In this document: positions 44,101 through 52,824 of the stretch, piece by piece | Numbering within the stretch: position 1 is the stretch's first letter | Layout: the number at the start of each line of letters is the position of its first letter | NCBI GenBank assembly: GCA_047612485.1 | Contig: JBLGAT010000004.1 | Span: forward strand, 1 to 64,000 | Origin: Sediminicola sp047612485 | GTDB taxonomy: Bacteria; Bacteroidota; Bacteroidia; Flavobacteriales; Flavobacteriaceae | DNA: 64,000 bases | Direction: 5' to 3' | Position numbers and translations under genes: made by a program | The notes under the pieces: generated by a model | Told to the model about the DNA's origin: nothing | The model's input: the letters and a program-made list of their open reading frames with translations, nothing else | Database searches by the model: none

Positions 44101-44296
44101 TGAAGGCTTGTTTAAAACCTTACGTCTATCGGTAACCGGACAGAATTTATTCTTGGCTACGGATTACAGTGGTCTAGATCCTGAAGTTACATCGTCTACT
44201 GGTGATTTAGGTTCTGGTGTACCAACCAGAGGTATCGACTGGGCGGCGTATCCGAATCCAAGAACAGTAACCTTTGGACTTAATGCATCCTTTTAA
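41171..44296 (+). CDS. susC: SusC-family TonB-dependent outer-membrane receptor
   Basis: A 1041-residue protein. Residues 1-23 are a signal peptide (ends GLAKA-Q), 25-105 a carboxypeptidase-D-like regulatory domain (VSGTVSDTSGPLPGASVLVKGT), followed by a TonB-box-like DEVVIIGYGT, the plug (about 120-240, with IRGSNSVRGENSPLFVVDGIPL and DIESISILKDASATAIYGSRGANGV split over it) and a 22-strand barrel ending in F. It imports oligosaccharides with the SusD lipoprotein encoded 17 nt downstream. ATG 41171 was chosen because it starts the signal peptide. Next to GH13, GH65 and lacI, the cargo is probably maltooligosaccharide. Confidence 0.93.
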   Translation: MKITLLKSLMLVGAFLCFGLAKAQTVSGTVSDTSGPLPGASVLVKGTTNGTQTDFDGNYTLNNVESGATMVFSYIGFKPLEVAVNGRTTISVTLEEDAQALDEVVIIGYGTTTIKDATGSVTSVSAADFNGGVIASPEQLIQGKTAGVNIQQTSGEPGAGIQLNIRGSNSVRGENSPLFVVDGIPLSGGGTSPGGDTGGGGSDVKNPLNFLNPADIESISILKDASATAIYGSRGANGVVIITTKSGKGSTGGKFEFASSLSIATPANSYDLLKRNEFLDGVSSYGGNPSAVDFGNETDWQEFLTRTAASQNQNFSYSNNYGSGNIRATFGYGKQFGVVEKSSLERITGRLNISQRFLDNKLTLGFQGSISRVNDETAPLSGGAGFRGDILGAGYSANPTWSTSPGFSDGGTQILPANYLAYTQNETFTNRILVNGSIDYKFTPELSGKINLGYDKSEGENTSVISGDVQNFTGIEDQGFGVYNTLNRENHLLEATLNYEKDLGDSKFDVLVGYSFQDFNVNGRNSAGRTFATTDLNQMGSDLRETVNGAANLIDGSFQQYYYGANTNGLLVNRLQPSVVAGENVGLGFSQLVSAMVADTFNNTDELQSFFARINYSISNKYLFTGTIRADGSSRFGPENQYGYFPSGAFAWKMSEEDFVGDAVSTLKLRLSAGITGNQDGLGYGNYVARQRFGGLATQNDNVVNQNGLAIVATDVPDLKWEETLNYNLGFDFGFNNDRLSGSLDVYRSETTDVLLRTPPAAPAVDPFQFGNVDATILNQGIEFAIAYDFIQSANTTFSASFNIAYNENEVQDFASAINTGEINGQGLSGAFAQRFEAGRSLFSYYMAIFEGFDSDGFPVYQDVDGNGTGDPIADQTFVGEDALPDVTSGLSLNFRSGNWDASTYFSGQFGFSVYNNTANGFFTGGSINNGRNVTQNVLTSGENGGASADVSTRFLEKGDFVRLQTASIGYNVPLTGEGLFKTLRLSVTGQNLFLATDYSGLDPEVTSSTGDLGSGVPTRGIDWAAYPNPRTVTFGLNASF

Positions 44297-44313
44297 TTAA
44301 AAAATTGAATATC

Positions 44314-45927
44314 ATGAAAAGAAATCAATTCAAAATATATTTTCTAACTATAGCGTCTGTAATAGGCCTCACATCCTGTACAAACCTTGAAATCGAAGAA
44401 ACCGATTCTATTATTAGTGACGGGTTCACGGGGTTGGCAAATCCAGCATCGACGGTTGATGAATTATACAACCGTGTTGGCGGACAATATGGAGATCAAG
44501 CAAATTTCTTTGCACTCCAAGAAGTAACAACAGATGCATCTTTAGTTCCAACAAGAGGAACTGACTGGGGTGATAACGGTTTATGGAGAGTTCTTCATAA
44601 CCATTCATGGAACGGAGAACATGCTTTCATCGGTACTGTATGGAACCAGTTCAATGCAAACCAGTTAATTGCTTCACAAGTGTTGGATTCAAGAAGTAAT
44701 CCATCTACTGCAAATATTGGAGATGCTAGTTTTATGAGAGCCTACAGTATGTGGATTATCCTAGACAATTATGGACAGGTTCCATTTAGGGATACATCTT
44801 TGCCATCATCCTCTTTACCAACGGTGATATCAGGCCAAGCTGCTATTGACTTTATAATCACAGATTTAGACCAAGCTATTGCAAACTTACCAGCTAAATC
44901 AGCAGGTACCGGAGCAGAACTGAATAGAGCAAGTAAAGCTGCAGCACGTCATTTGAAAGCTAAAGTTCTTTTAAACAAGCACATCTACTTGGGTACTAGC
45001 GCTGATTCTGCAGATATGGCCCAAGTAATTTCCTTGGTTGATGCAATAGCAGGAGATGGCTTTGCACTACAGGCAGGATTCTTTGACTTGTTCAGACAAG
45101 AAGCTGATAATGAAACCATCTGGTCCTTAGCTTCCTTGAATACCGGTAACAGAACATTTAATGGGCTACATTACAACTCCACAGCCATTGGTGGTGGTGG
45201 TTGGAACGGATTCTCGACGTTAGCAGAGTTCTATGACCTGTACGAAGGAGACCCTAACAGCAACCGTGTTGATCTTAACGGAAACCCATTGGACGGACAA
45301 GAAGAAAGAAGAGGAGGGGTGCCGCCAGCAGGTAAGCCTTTTACAAACGCTCTTGGAACAACTGACAATGGTGGATTGGAAGATGGCTCCAACGTTGGTT
45401 TTGGATACCTTATCGGTCAACAATTTGCTTTAGATGGTACCGCTATAACAGATAGAGCTGGTGATCCATTGACTTTCAAAAGAGATTTCGTTGATGGTAA
45501 CGGTGATCCTAGCTTTATTAATAATGACGAGACCACAGGAATCCGTGTTCAGAAATACAATGTAAGATACGGTGGAGGTTTCGCTGGTCATGAAATTATA
45601 TTCCGTTATTCAGATGCATATTTGATGAAAGCGGAGGCCATGTTAAGAAGTGGACAAGACCCTACGATTATGGTAAATGCCCTTCGTCAATTAAGAAATG
45701 CTAGCCCACTTGCATCTGTAGGTGAGTCACAACTTTTGGATGAAAGAGGCCGTGAACTATATCAAGAAGTTTGGAGACGAAATGACATGATCCGTTTCGG
45801 ACAGTTCACTAGAGATTGGTTATTCAAAGAATCTAATGAAATTGGAAACACTGCACGTAACTTGTTCCCAATTCCTCCAACCCAGTTATTGGCCAATCCA
45901 AATCTAGTACAGAATCCTGGTTATTAA
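44314..45927 (+). CDS. susD: SusD-family glycan-binding lipoprotein
   Basis: A 537-residue protein with a lipoprotein signal (GLTSC, then TNLEIEETD). Tetratricopeptide-like helices follow, among them FMRAYSMWIILDNYGQVPFRD and ASKAAARHLKAKVLLNKHIYL, and a C-terminal RagB/SusD box VWRRNDMIRFGQFTRDW close to NLFPIPPTQLLANPNLVQNPGY. It caps SusC on the cell surface and binds the glycan. No susE or susF follows; a terminator is found 24 nt after the stop. Confidence 0.93.
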   Translation: MKRNQFKIYFLTIASVIGLTSCTNLEIEETDSIISDGFTGLANPASTVDELYNRVGGQYGDQANFFALQEVTTDASLVPTRGTDWGDNGLWRVLHNHSWNGEHAFIGTVWNQFNANQLIASQVLDSRSNPSTANIGDASFMRAYSMWIILDNYGQVPFRDTSLPSSSLPTVISGQAAIDFIITDLDQAIANLPAKSAGTGAELNRASKAAARHLKAKVLLNKHIYLGTSADSADMAQVISLVDAIAGDGFALQAGFFDLFRQEADNETIWSLASLNTGNRTFNGLHYNSTAIGGGGWNGFSTLAEFYDLYEGDPNSNRVDLNGNPLDGQEERRGGVPPAGKPFTNALGTTDNGGLEDGSNVGFGYLIGQQFALDGTAITDRAGDPLTFKRDFVDGNGDPSFINNDETTGIRVQKYNVRYGGGFAGHEIIFRYSDAYLMKAEAMLRSGQDPTIMVNALRQLRNASPLASVGESQLLDERGRELYQEVWRRNDMIRFGQFTRDWLFKESNEIGNTARNLFPIPPTQLLANPNLVQNPGY

Positions 45928-45950
45928 TCCATAATAACATACTAAGTTTA

Positions 45951-45983
45951 AAAACCCTGACTAAATGATCAGGGTTTTTTTTT
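45951..45983 (+). terminator. Terminator after susD
   Basis: AAAACCCTGA and TCAGGGTTTT pair around an 8-nt loop and a run of T follows. It separates the susCD transcript from the FG-GAP operon. Confidence 0.88.
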
Positions 45984-46153
45984 GCGTTTCTGACAGTAGC
46001 AATAAATCGATTTTTATTAAATCCATCAACCCTGTTAGATAATAAACAACTCCATTAAATAACCAATTTAACAGAATACAGAGGAAAATATTATATTTTC
46101 AGCTTCCATGCTAATAACAGATTAAGTATATTGCCTTTCTCATAACAAGAGTA

Positions 46154-49100
46154 ATGAACAGGATTTTTGGGCATTTAATTTTACTTACAATACTACTATC
46201 AGGATGCCAAAAAAAAGAGCTAAAAAGGTTTATAAAATTAGATGCGTCTAAAACTGGCATCGACTTTGTCAATAAGCTTACCGAGACACCAGAATTAAAT
46301 ATTCTCAACTATTTATATTTTTACAACGGTGCAGGTATAGCCGCGGCTGATTTTAATAATGATGGCCTAGTTGACCTTTATTTTACTGCCAATCAAGGGG
46401 AAGACCAATTCTATCTGAATCTCGGTGGAATGAAATTTAAAAATATTACGACCGCTTCACAAATTAAAAACCAAGGCAATTGGACCACTGGGGTAACACA
46501 TGTAGATATCAATAATGATGGTTTGCTCGACATCTATGTATGCAAGGTTGGCGACTATAAAAATATTAGGGGCCAAAACCTTCTATACGTAAATCAAGGT
46601 ATAAATGACCAAGGAATTCCAGTCTTTAAGGAGGATGCTGCCACCTATGGTCTTGATTTTATTGGATTCTCAACCCAAGCCGCATTTTTTGATTACGACC
46701 TTGATGGTGATCTTGACATGTTTCTGATGAACCATTCTGTTCATCCGAATAATACATACGGAAAAGGATCTCAAAGAGAATTCCTAAATCCAAGATCAGG
46801 TGATCGATTATATAGGAATGAAAATGGCAACTATGTAGACGTTTCAGAGGAAGCCGGGATTTACCAAGGCAGGATAGGTTACGGACTGGGGTTGGGGATC
46901 AGCGATTTAAATAATGACGGATTTCCCGACGTATATGTAGGTAATGATTTTTTTGAAAATGATTACGTGTATATCAACAACACCGATGGCACATTTAAAG
47001 AACTTATTACCAAAAGTGATTTAAGTTTAGGTCATACCACCCATTATTCCATGGGTAACGACATTGCAGATATTAACAACGATGGTCTAACAGATATCTT
47101 GTCTTTAGATATGCTTCCCGAAGAGCTGGAAACTTATAAAACTTCTGGCCTGGAATATCCTTATCCAACCTACCAATCCTATTTAAAAAATGGGTATTCT
47201 CCTCAATTCATGCAGAATACTTTGCACCTAAATCTCGGCAATTCTACTTTTAGTGAAATAGGTCATTTGTCAGGGATATCCGCCACAGAGTGGTCATGGG
47301 GGATTTTACTGGCAGATTTTGACAATGATTCCTTTAAAGACGCCTATATATCAAATGGGATAAAAAGGGCCACTAACGATATGGATTTCATCAGTTTCAT
47401 TGCGAACGAATCCATACAAAAAAGACTGGATAAAGGAATGTCAGCAGCTGACATGGAGTTTATACAAGAAATACCCCAAAAGAAAGTCGCCAATTATTTT
47501 CTTAAAAACAAAGGTGATCTATCATTTCAAGATGTTTCTTCCGACTGGTATACCAAAGACCCTTCCTTTAGCAACGGTTGCGTTTATGCCGATCTAGATA
47601 ATGATGGAGATCTCGATATTATAGTGAACAACATAGATGAAGAAGCGTTGGTACTGGAAAACAAAACCCAATCCAATGAACAGGCCAATTACTTGGAAAT
47701 GGTTTTGGAAGGGCAACCGAAAAATAAATTTGCAATTGGCACAAAGCTAATGGCCTATACGCCCAATGGGACCATTTACCAAGAAAATTTTGTTACTCGA
47801 GGTTATCTTTCCGCCGTTCCCAACAAACAGCATATGGGACTTGGAAATATCAAGAGCATAGATTCCCTTAGAGTCATATGGCCCCAGGGTAAAACCGAGG
47901 TGCTATATAACGTATTTACAAACAAAACAATTACATTAAAGGAATCGGAAGCAAAGAGGACTTATGACAATGGTGCTTCCAAGAAGGTCAATTCATATCT
48001 TAAGAATACCGAAGGAGCCATCTCTTTTATTCACAAAGATCCTCCAACCTTAGAGTTTAATAGGGATCCACTCATCCCCTTTGCCAACACCAATGAAGGG
48101 CCCGAAATATCGATCGCGGATATCAATAAGGATAACCTTCAGGACATATTTATTGGAGGAGCAAAGGCACAGGCCTCACAATTATTTATACAGGATAAGC
48201 AAGGTGCTTTTAGCAGTGTACAGGAAGATTTGTTTCTATTGGATGCCTTGAGTGAAGACACCTCTCATGTATTCTTCGATGCGAACGGTGATTCCTGGGA
48301 TGATCTTCTTGTCGTTAGTGGTGGAAACGAGTTTCAAAATGGCCAACGATTAAGTCCTAGGCTTTACATTAACAAGAAGGGAACATTTATAAAAGACAGT
48401 CTACAATTTAAAGACGTGGAGGTGAATGCCTCTAAAGTGAAGGTAAAAGATTTGGACAATGATGGTGACCTGGATGTATTGATTTCATCAGATCAAATAC
48501 CCTTGAAATTTGGTGAATCGGCGCATCAATTCATATTTTTGAATGACGGTAAAGGCTCTTTTCAAACACCTAAATCTGATATTTTTAAAAGTTTTACAGA
48601 ACTATCGAATGTGAAACATTTTATTTGGGCCGATGTTGATAACGACGGACATGAAGACCTAATTAGCGCAGGCTATTGGGAACCTATTACCATATTGAAA
48701 AATGTAAATGGAAGATTTGCTCCATTAAATTCAACTGGCCTGGAAAAAACCCACGGATGGTGGAACATTGTTGTAGCCGAGGACTTTGACAAGGATGGAG
48801 ACATTGACATTGTTGCAGGCAATTGGGGATTAAACAGTAGGTTAAGCGCTTCTATAGAAAAACCACTAACGTTATACAGGTCTGATTTTGACGGAAACGG
48901 ATCTATTGAGCCATTGGTCACCTATTATGAAGGGAATACAGAAACACCATTCGCATCTAAAGATGAATTAGCCAAACAAATGCCATTTTTAAACAAGGAA
49001 TATTTGTCGTATAGAAAATTTGCTAAAGCTAGTTTAACAGACCTATTTACCAAACAAAAATTACTTAATGCTAATAAAAAGCAAATCTTTGAATTGAACA

Positions 49101-49459
49101 GTATGTATTTTGAGAATGATGGCAAAGGACATTTTACACCTAAGGCCTTACCATTGATAGTTCAGGCATCTACTACCCATGACATATTAATAGACGATCT
49201 GAACATGGATGGTTATAAGGACATGTTATTCGTAGGGAATACCTTTGAAATTAGCACCCAATTGGGTAGGTTGGATGCATCACATGGCCTAATTTTGATG
49301 AATGATAAAAATGGAGGTTTTTATTGGGCCCGTAATCAAGATTTTGATATTTCGGGTCCCGCTAGAAATATACAAAAGATAACTATAAATAATAGGGAAC
49401 ATTATATTGTTGGAATGAACAATGCGTCTCCTGTATTCTTGATCAAAAATAGGAAGTAA
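46154..49459 (+). CDS. FG-GAP/VCBS and ASPIC/UnbV repeat lipoprotein 1
   Basis: A 1101-residue lipoprotein (LLSGC, Cys18). It has fourteen Asp-rich calcium-type loops of FG-GAP/VCBS units such as ADFNNDGLVDLYFT and ADLDNDGDLDIIVN: seven before and seven after an ASPIC/UnbV domain at about residues 550-620 (FAIGTKLMAYTPNG to SLRVIWPQGKTE). Seven units suggest one seven-bladed beta-propeller on each side; this is inference from counting. CRTAC1-like proteins of this type are extracellular with unknown function. It heads a five-gene operon and is paralogous to the next two genes. Confidence 0.85.
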   Translation: MNRIFGHLILLTILLSGCQKKELKRFIKLDASKTGIDFVNKLTETPELNILNYLYFYNGAGIAAADFNNDGLVDLYFTANQGEDQFYLNLGGMKFKNITTASQIKNQGNWTTGVTHVDINNDGLLDIYVCKVGDYKNIRGQNLLYVNQGINDQGIPVFKEDAATYGLDFIGFSTQAAFFDYDLDGDLDMFLMNHSVHPNNTYGKGSQREFLNPRSGDRLYRNENGNYVDVSEEAGIYQGRIGYGLGLGISDLNNDGFPDVYVGNDFFENDYVYINNTDGTFKELITKSDLSLGHTTHYSMGNDIADINNDGLTDILSLDMLPEELETYKTSGLEYPYPTYQSYLKNGYSPQFMQNTLHLNLGNSTFSEIGHLSGISATEWSWGILLADFDNDSFKDAYISNGIKRATNDMDFISFIANESIQKRLDKGMSAADMEFIQEIPQKKVANYFLKNKGDLSFQDVSSDWYTKDPSFSNGCVYADLDNDGDLDIIVNNIDEEALVLENKTQSNEQANYLEMVLEGQPKNKFAIGTKLMAYTPNGTIYQENFVTRGYLSAVPNKQHMGLGNIKSIDSLRVIWPQGKTEVLYNVFTNKTITLKESEAKRTYDNGASKKVNSYLKNTEGAISFIHKDPPTLEFNRDPLIPFANTNEGPEISIADINKDNLQDIFIGGAKAQASQLFIQDKQGAFSSVQEDLFLLDALSEDTSHVFFDANGDSWDDLLVVSGGNEFQNGQRLSPRLYINKKGTFIKDSLQFKDVEVNASKVKVKDLDNDGDLDVLISSDQIPLKFGESAHQFIFLNDGKGSFQTPKSDIFKSFTELSNVKHFIWADVDNDGHEDLISAGYWEPITILKNVNGRFAPLNSTGLEKTHGWWNIVVAEDFDKDGDIDIVAGNWGLNSRLSASIEKPLTLYRSDFDGNGSIEPLVTYYEGNTETPFASKDELAKQMPFLNKEYLSYRKFAKASLTDLFTKQKLLNANKKQIFELNSMYFENDGKGHFTPKALPLIVQASTTHDILIDDLNMDGYKDMLFVGNTFEISTQLGRLDASHGLILMNDKNGGFYWARNQDFDISGPARNIQKITINNREHYIVGMNNASPVFLIKNRK

Positions 49460-49464
49460 ACTAT

Positions 49465-52400
49465 ATGAAAAGAAGTAAAAACTTTATACTGGCCATCCTA
49501 ATCGTAACATTAGGGATTTCTTTAAGTTGCACCTCCAAAAAGGAAAACAAGGCAAAGGATGCCATTAAGGCCCCTACTCTATTTACACTTCTCCCTCCTG
49601 AAAAAACAGGGATTGATTTTATAAACCTTATTGAAAACAAAAAGAATTTCAATATTTTCAAATACCGTAACTTTTATAATGGTGGCGGTGTAGCTATTGG
49701 GGATGTCAACAACGATGGTTTGGCAGATATTTATATGACTGCCAATATGGGAGCCAACAAACTATACCTCAATAAAGGAAATATGACGTTCGAGGACATT
49801 TCCGCTTCTGCAGGGGTAGAAGGAAGCAAGCCCTGGTCTACTGGAGTAGTCATGGTAGATATAAATCAAGATGGACTTCTGGATATATACGTTAGTAATG
49901 CCGGCAACATGGAAGGGAACAACCATGATAATGATCTGTACATCAATAATGGGGATCTAACCTTCACGGAAAAAGCTGGAGAATACAACCTGGCAAAAAC
50001 AGGATTTTCAACACACGCCTCATTTTTTGACTATGACAAGGATGGCGACCTTGATGCCTATATCCTAAATAACAGTAATATCCCTGTTAGCAGTTTGGGT
50101 TATGCAGAACAACGAGATGTGAGAGCCCAGGATTGGGAAGGGGTGCCAGATATATTTAAAGGAGTAGGAGATATGCTCTTGCGCAATGATAATGGCGTTT
50201 TTGTGGACGTAAGTGAAAAAGCGGGTATATACGGCAGCCTAATCGGGTTTGGGTTAGGAGTTATGATTACCGATTTAAACAAAGACCTTTATCCCGATAT
50301 CTATGTGTCCAACGACTTTTATGAGCGGGACTACCTATACATTAATAACCAAGACGGTACCTTTACTGAAGATATAGAAGGATGGACTTCCCACCTATCC
50401 CTCTCTGCAATGGGGGTGGATATGGCTGACATTAATAATGACGGAAATGTAGAGATATTTATAACGGACATGTTGCCTGAAGCGGATGAGCGTGTAAAAT
50501 CGGTCATGGAATTTGATGGGTATGACGTATTTAAGCTTAAACAGGAAAAGGATTTCTACCAACAGTACATTCAAAATACCCTACAACTCAACAATGGGAA
50601 CGGTTCATTTTCAGAAATTGCTTATTTCAGTGGTGTGGATGCAACGGATTGGAGCTGGGCTGGTTTGCTTTTCGATATGGACAATGACGGTTTTAGGGAT
50701 ATTTTTATAACCAACGGAATCAACCACGACCTTACAGATCTGGATTTTGTTGACTTCTTTGCCAATGAGATCATTCAAAAAATGGCGCTTACGGGGAGAA
50801 AGGAGTCCATAGACTCCATAATCAGTAAAATGCCCATAAAACCACAGCCTAATTTCGCATACAAAAACAATAAAGACCTCACATTCTCCAACGCCAATAA
50901 AGAATGGGGCTTTGAAATTCCCAGTATGTCCAATGGTGCAGCCTATGGTGACCTGGACAATGATGGCGACTTGGACCTGGTGGTGAACAATGTAAATATG
51001 CAAGCCTTTGTTTATGAAAATAAGGCCGATTCATTAACTGACAACCACTATATAAAACTTAAGTTCAAAGGGCCGGACAGTAACAAATTTGGAGTAGGCA
51101 CCTCGGTGACCTTATACCATGCCGGCAATACTGTCTATCAAGAATTAATCCCTTCCAGAGGATTTCAATCTTCCATGGATTACACTATGACGATTGGCTT
51201 GGGAAGATCAAAAACAATAGACTCCCTCAGAGTTATATGGCCCGACGATATGACTCAAAAAATGGAAAACATTACTGCCGACCAAGCCATTACTTTTGAG
51301 CATAAACAGGCAATAACTCGATTTAAGGTTGTTAAACCCAAAGCAATAAAACCTATGCTACAGGAAATTAACAACAGCTCCCTTATAGCACACAAAGAGA
51401 ACACTTATAACGATTTTGTTTATGAAGGATTAATTTTTAAGCTCTTGTCACAGGAAGGCCCAGCATTGGCTATCGGTGATATTAATGGCGATGGCAATGA
51501 GGATATCTTTATGGGCGGAGCCAAAGGGCAAGGTGCAAGCATTTATATCCATTCCGGTAACGGTAAAATAAGCCCAATAGGTCAAAAAGTTTTTCAGGAA
51601 GATGCCGAATATGAAGATACCGCTGCCGCCTTTCTAGATGTCGATGGCGACAAGGATTTGGATCTTTTGGTAGGATCAGGAGGCAATCAAGTGGGAGAGG
51701 AAATGACATATCGTAATCGCTTATATCTCAACAATGGAAAAGGGATTTTTCAACGGTCCAAGGAATTTCTTCCATCCACGTTCAAGAACATTTCCACCAT
51801 TGCCCCAAGTGATTTTGATGGCGATGGCGACATGGATGTGTTCATAGGATCAAGGAGTGTGGTGGGGACCTATGGTGCAAACCCAGATCATTTACTACTT
51901 GAGAACAATGGGGATGGCACTTTTAAGAATTCAACAGAGCGCGTTGCCTATGACCTCAAAGATGCAGGAATGGTGACCAATGCAGTTTGGGCCGATATGG
52001 ACGGAGACAAGAAGGAAGACCTTGTAACAGTATCGGAATGGGGTACGCCCAAAATATATAGAAATTCGGGAAGGCATTTGTCAAAAATACCTACTGCCTT
52101 GGATAGTCTTGATGGACTATGGAATGTTGTAGAAGTAGCTGATTTGGATAACGATGGTGATAATGATCTGGTTCTGGGCAATCAGGGCACAAATATTCAT
52201 TATAGGCCTTCACCCAATAATCCAATGAAAATGTGGGTCAATGATTTCGATGGCAATGGCACCATAGAGCAGATTGTAACCTTGCAGGAAAATGGAAAGG
52301 ATTATCCATTACATCAGAAAAAAGAATTGACCAACCAAATGGTTTCCCTGAAGAAAAAAAACCTAAAAGCTTCTGAATACGCCAAGAAGACCATTGATGA

Positions 52401-52824
52401 ATTATTTTCAAAAGAAATAATCAACAACTCCATAATGAAACGATCAGCTATTGCCGAATCGGTCATTGCAATCAATGAAGGGGGAGGGAAGTTTACAATT
52501 AAAGTACTTCCCACAAGAGTACAGCTGTCCTGTGTATGTGGTATTTCCTGTGCAGACATCAACCAAGACGGATACCTGGATCTTATTATGGGAGGAAATA
52601 ATTTTGAATTTAAACCACAATATTCAAGGCAAGATGCCAATTATGGCAATGTATTATTAGGTAATAAGGATTTGAATTACACTTGGCAAGATTATAACAA
52701 AAGTGGTTTTTTCATAAGGGAAGAAATTAAACACCTAAAACAATTTAAGGACCGCAATGGCAAGACCTTTTTAATTGCGGCATTAAACAATTCACAACCC
52801 AAGATATACCTGTTAAATGAATAA
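49465..52824 (+). CDS. FG-GAP/VCBS and ASPIC/UnbV repeat lipoprotein 2
   Basis: A 1119-residue lipoprotein (ISLSC, Cys22, then TSKKEN). Like its neighbours it has seven calcium-type loops (from GDVNNDGLADIYMT to GDLDNDGDLDLVVN), an ASPIC/UnbV domain (FGVGTSVTLYHAGNTVYQE to SLRVIWPDDMTQ) and seven more loops (GDINGDGNEDIFMG to ADINQDGYLDLIMG). The N-terminal segment TGIDFINLIENKKNFNIFKYRNFYNGGGV is shared in form by all three. A C-terminal CVCGISC motif (about residue 1030) is not seen in paralogues 1 or 3. It starts 5 nt after the first paralogue gene. Confidence 0.85.
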   Translation: MKRSKNFILAILIVTLGISLSCTSKKENKAKDAIKAPTLFTLLPPEKTGIDFINLIENKKNFNIFKYRNFYNGGGVAIGDVNNDGLADIYMTANMGANKLYLNKGNMTFEDISASAGVEGSKPWSTGVVMVDINQDGLLDIYVSNAGNMEGNNHDNDLYINNGDLTFTEKAGEYNLAKTGFSTHASFFDYDKDGDLDAYILNNSNIPVSSLGYAEQRDVRAQDWEGVPDIFKGVGDMLLRNDNGVFVDVSEKAGIYGSLIGFGLGVMITDLNKDLYPDIYVSNDFYERDYLYINNQDGTFTEDIEGWTSHLSLSAMGVDMADINNDGNVEIFITDMLPEADERVKSVMEFDGYDVFKLKQEKDFYQQYIQNTLQLNNGNGSFSEIAYFSGVDATDWSWAGLLFDMDNDGFRDIFITNGINHDLTDLDFVDFFANEIIQKMALTGRKESIDSIISKMPIKPQPNFAYKNNKDLTFSNANKEWGFEIPSMSNGAAYGDLDNDGDLDLVVNNVNMQAFVYENKADSLTDNHYIKLKFKGPDSNKFGVGTSVTLYHAGNTVYQELIPSRGFQSSMDYTMTIGLGRSKTIDSLRVIWPDDMTQKMENITADQAITFEHKQAITRFKVVKPKAIKPMLQEINNSSLIAHKENTYNDFVYEGLIFKLLSQEGPALAIGDINGDGNEDIFMGGAKGQGASIYIHSGNGKISPIGQKVFQEDAEYEDTAAAFLDVDGDKDLDLLVGSGGNQVGEEMTYRNRLYLNNGKGIFQRSKEFLPSTFKNISTIAPSDFDGDGDMDVFIGSRSVVGTYGANPDHLLLENNGDGTFKNSTERVAYDLKDAGMVTNAVWADMDGDKKEDLVTVSEWGTPKIYRNSGRHLSKIPTALDSLDGLWNVVEVADLDNDGDNDLVLGNQGTNIHYRPSPNNPMKMWVNDFDGNGTIEQIVTLQENGKDYPLHQKKELTNQMVSLKKKNLKASEYAKKTIDELFSKEIINNSIMKRSAIAESVIAINEGGGKFTIKVLPTRVQLSCVCGISCADINQDGYLDLIMGGNNFEFKPQYSRQDANYGNVLLGNKDLNYTWQDYNKSGFFIREEIKHLKQFKDRNGKTFLIAALNNSQPKIYLLNE

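Noticed and set aside
46100..46153. Promoter of the FG-GAP operon at the TATATTTTC stretch
   Set aside because: It misses the final G of TAnnTTTG and has no -33 TTG; a promoter must exist nearby but I cannot place it.
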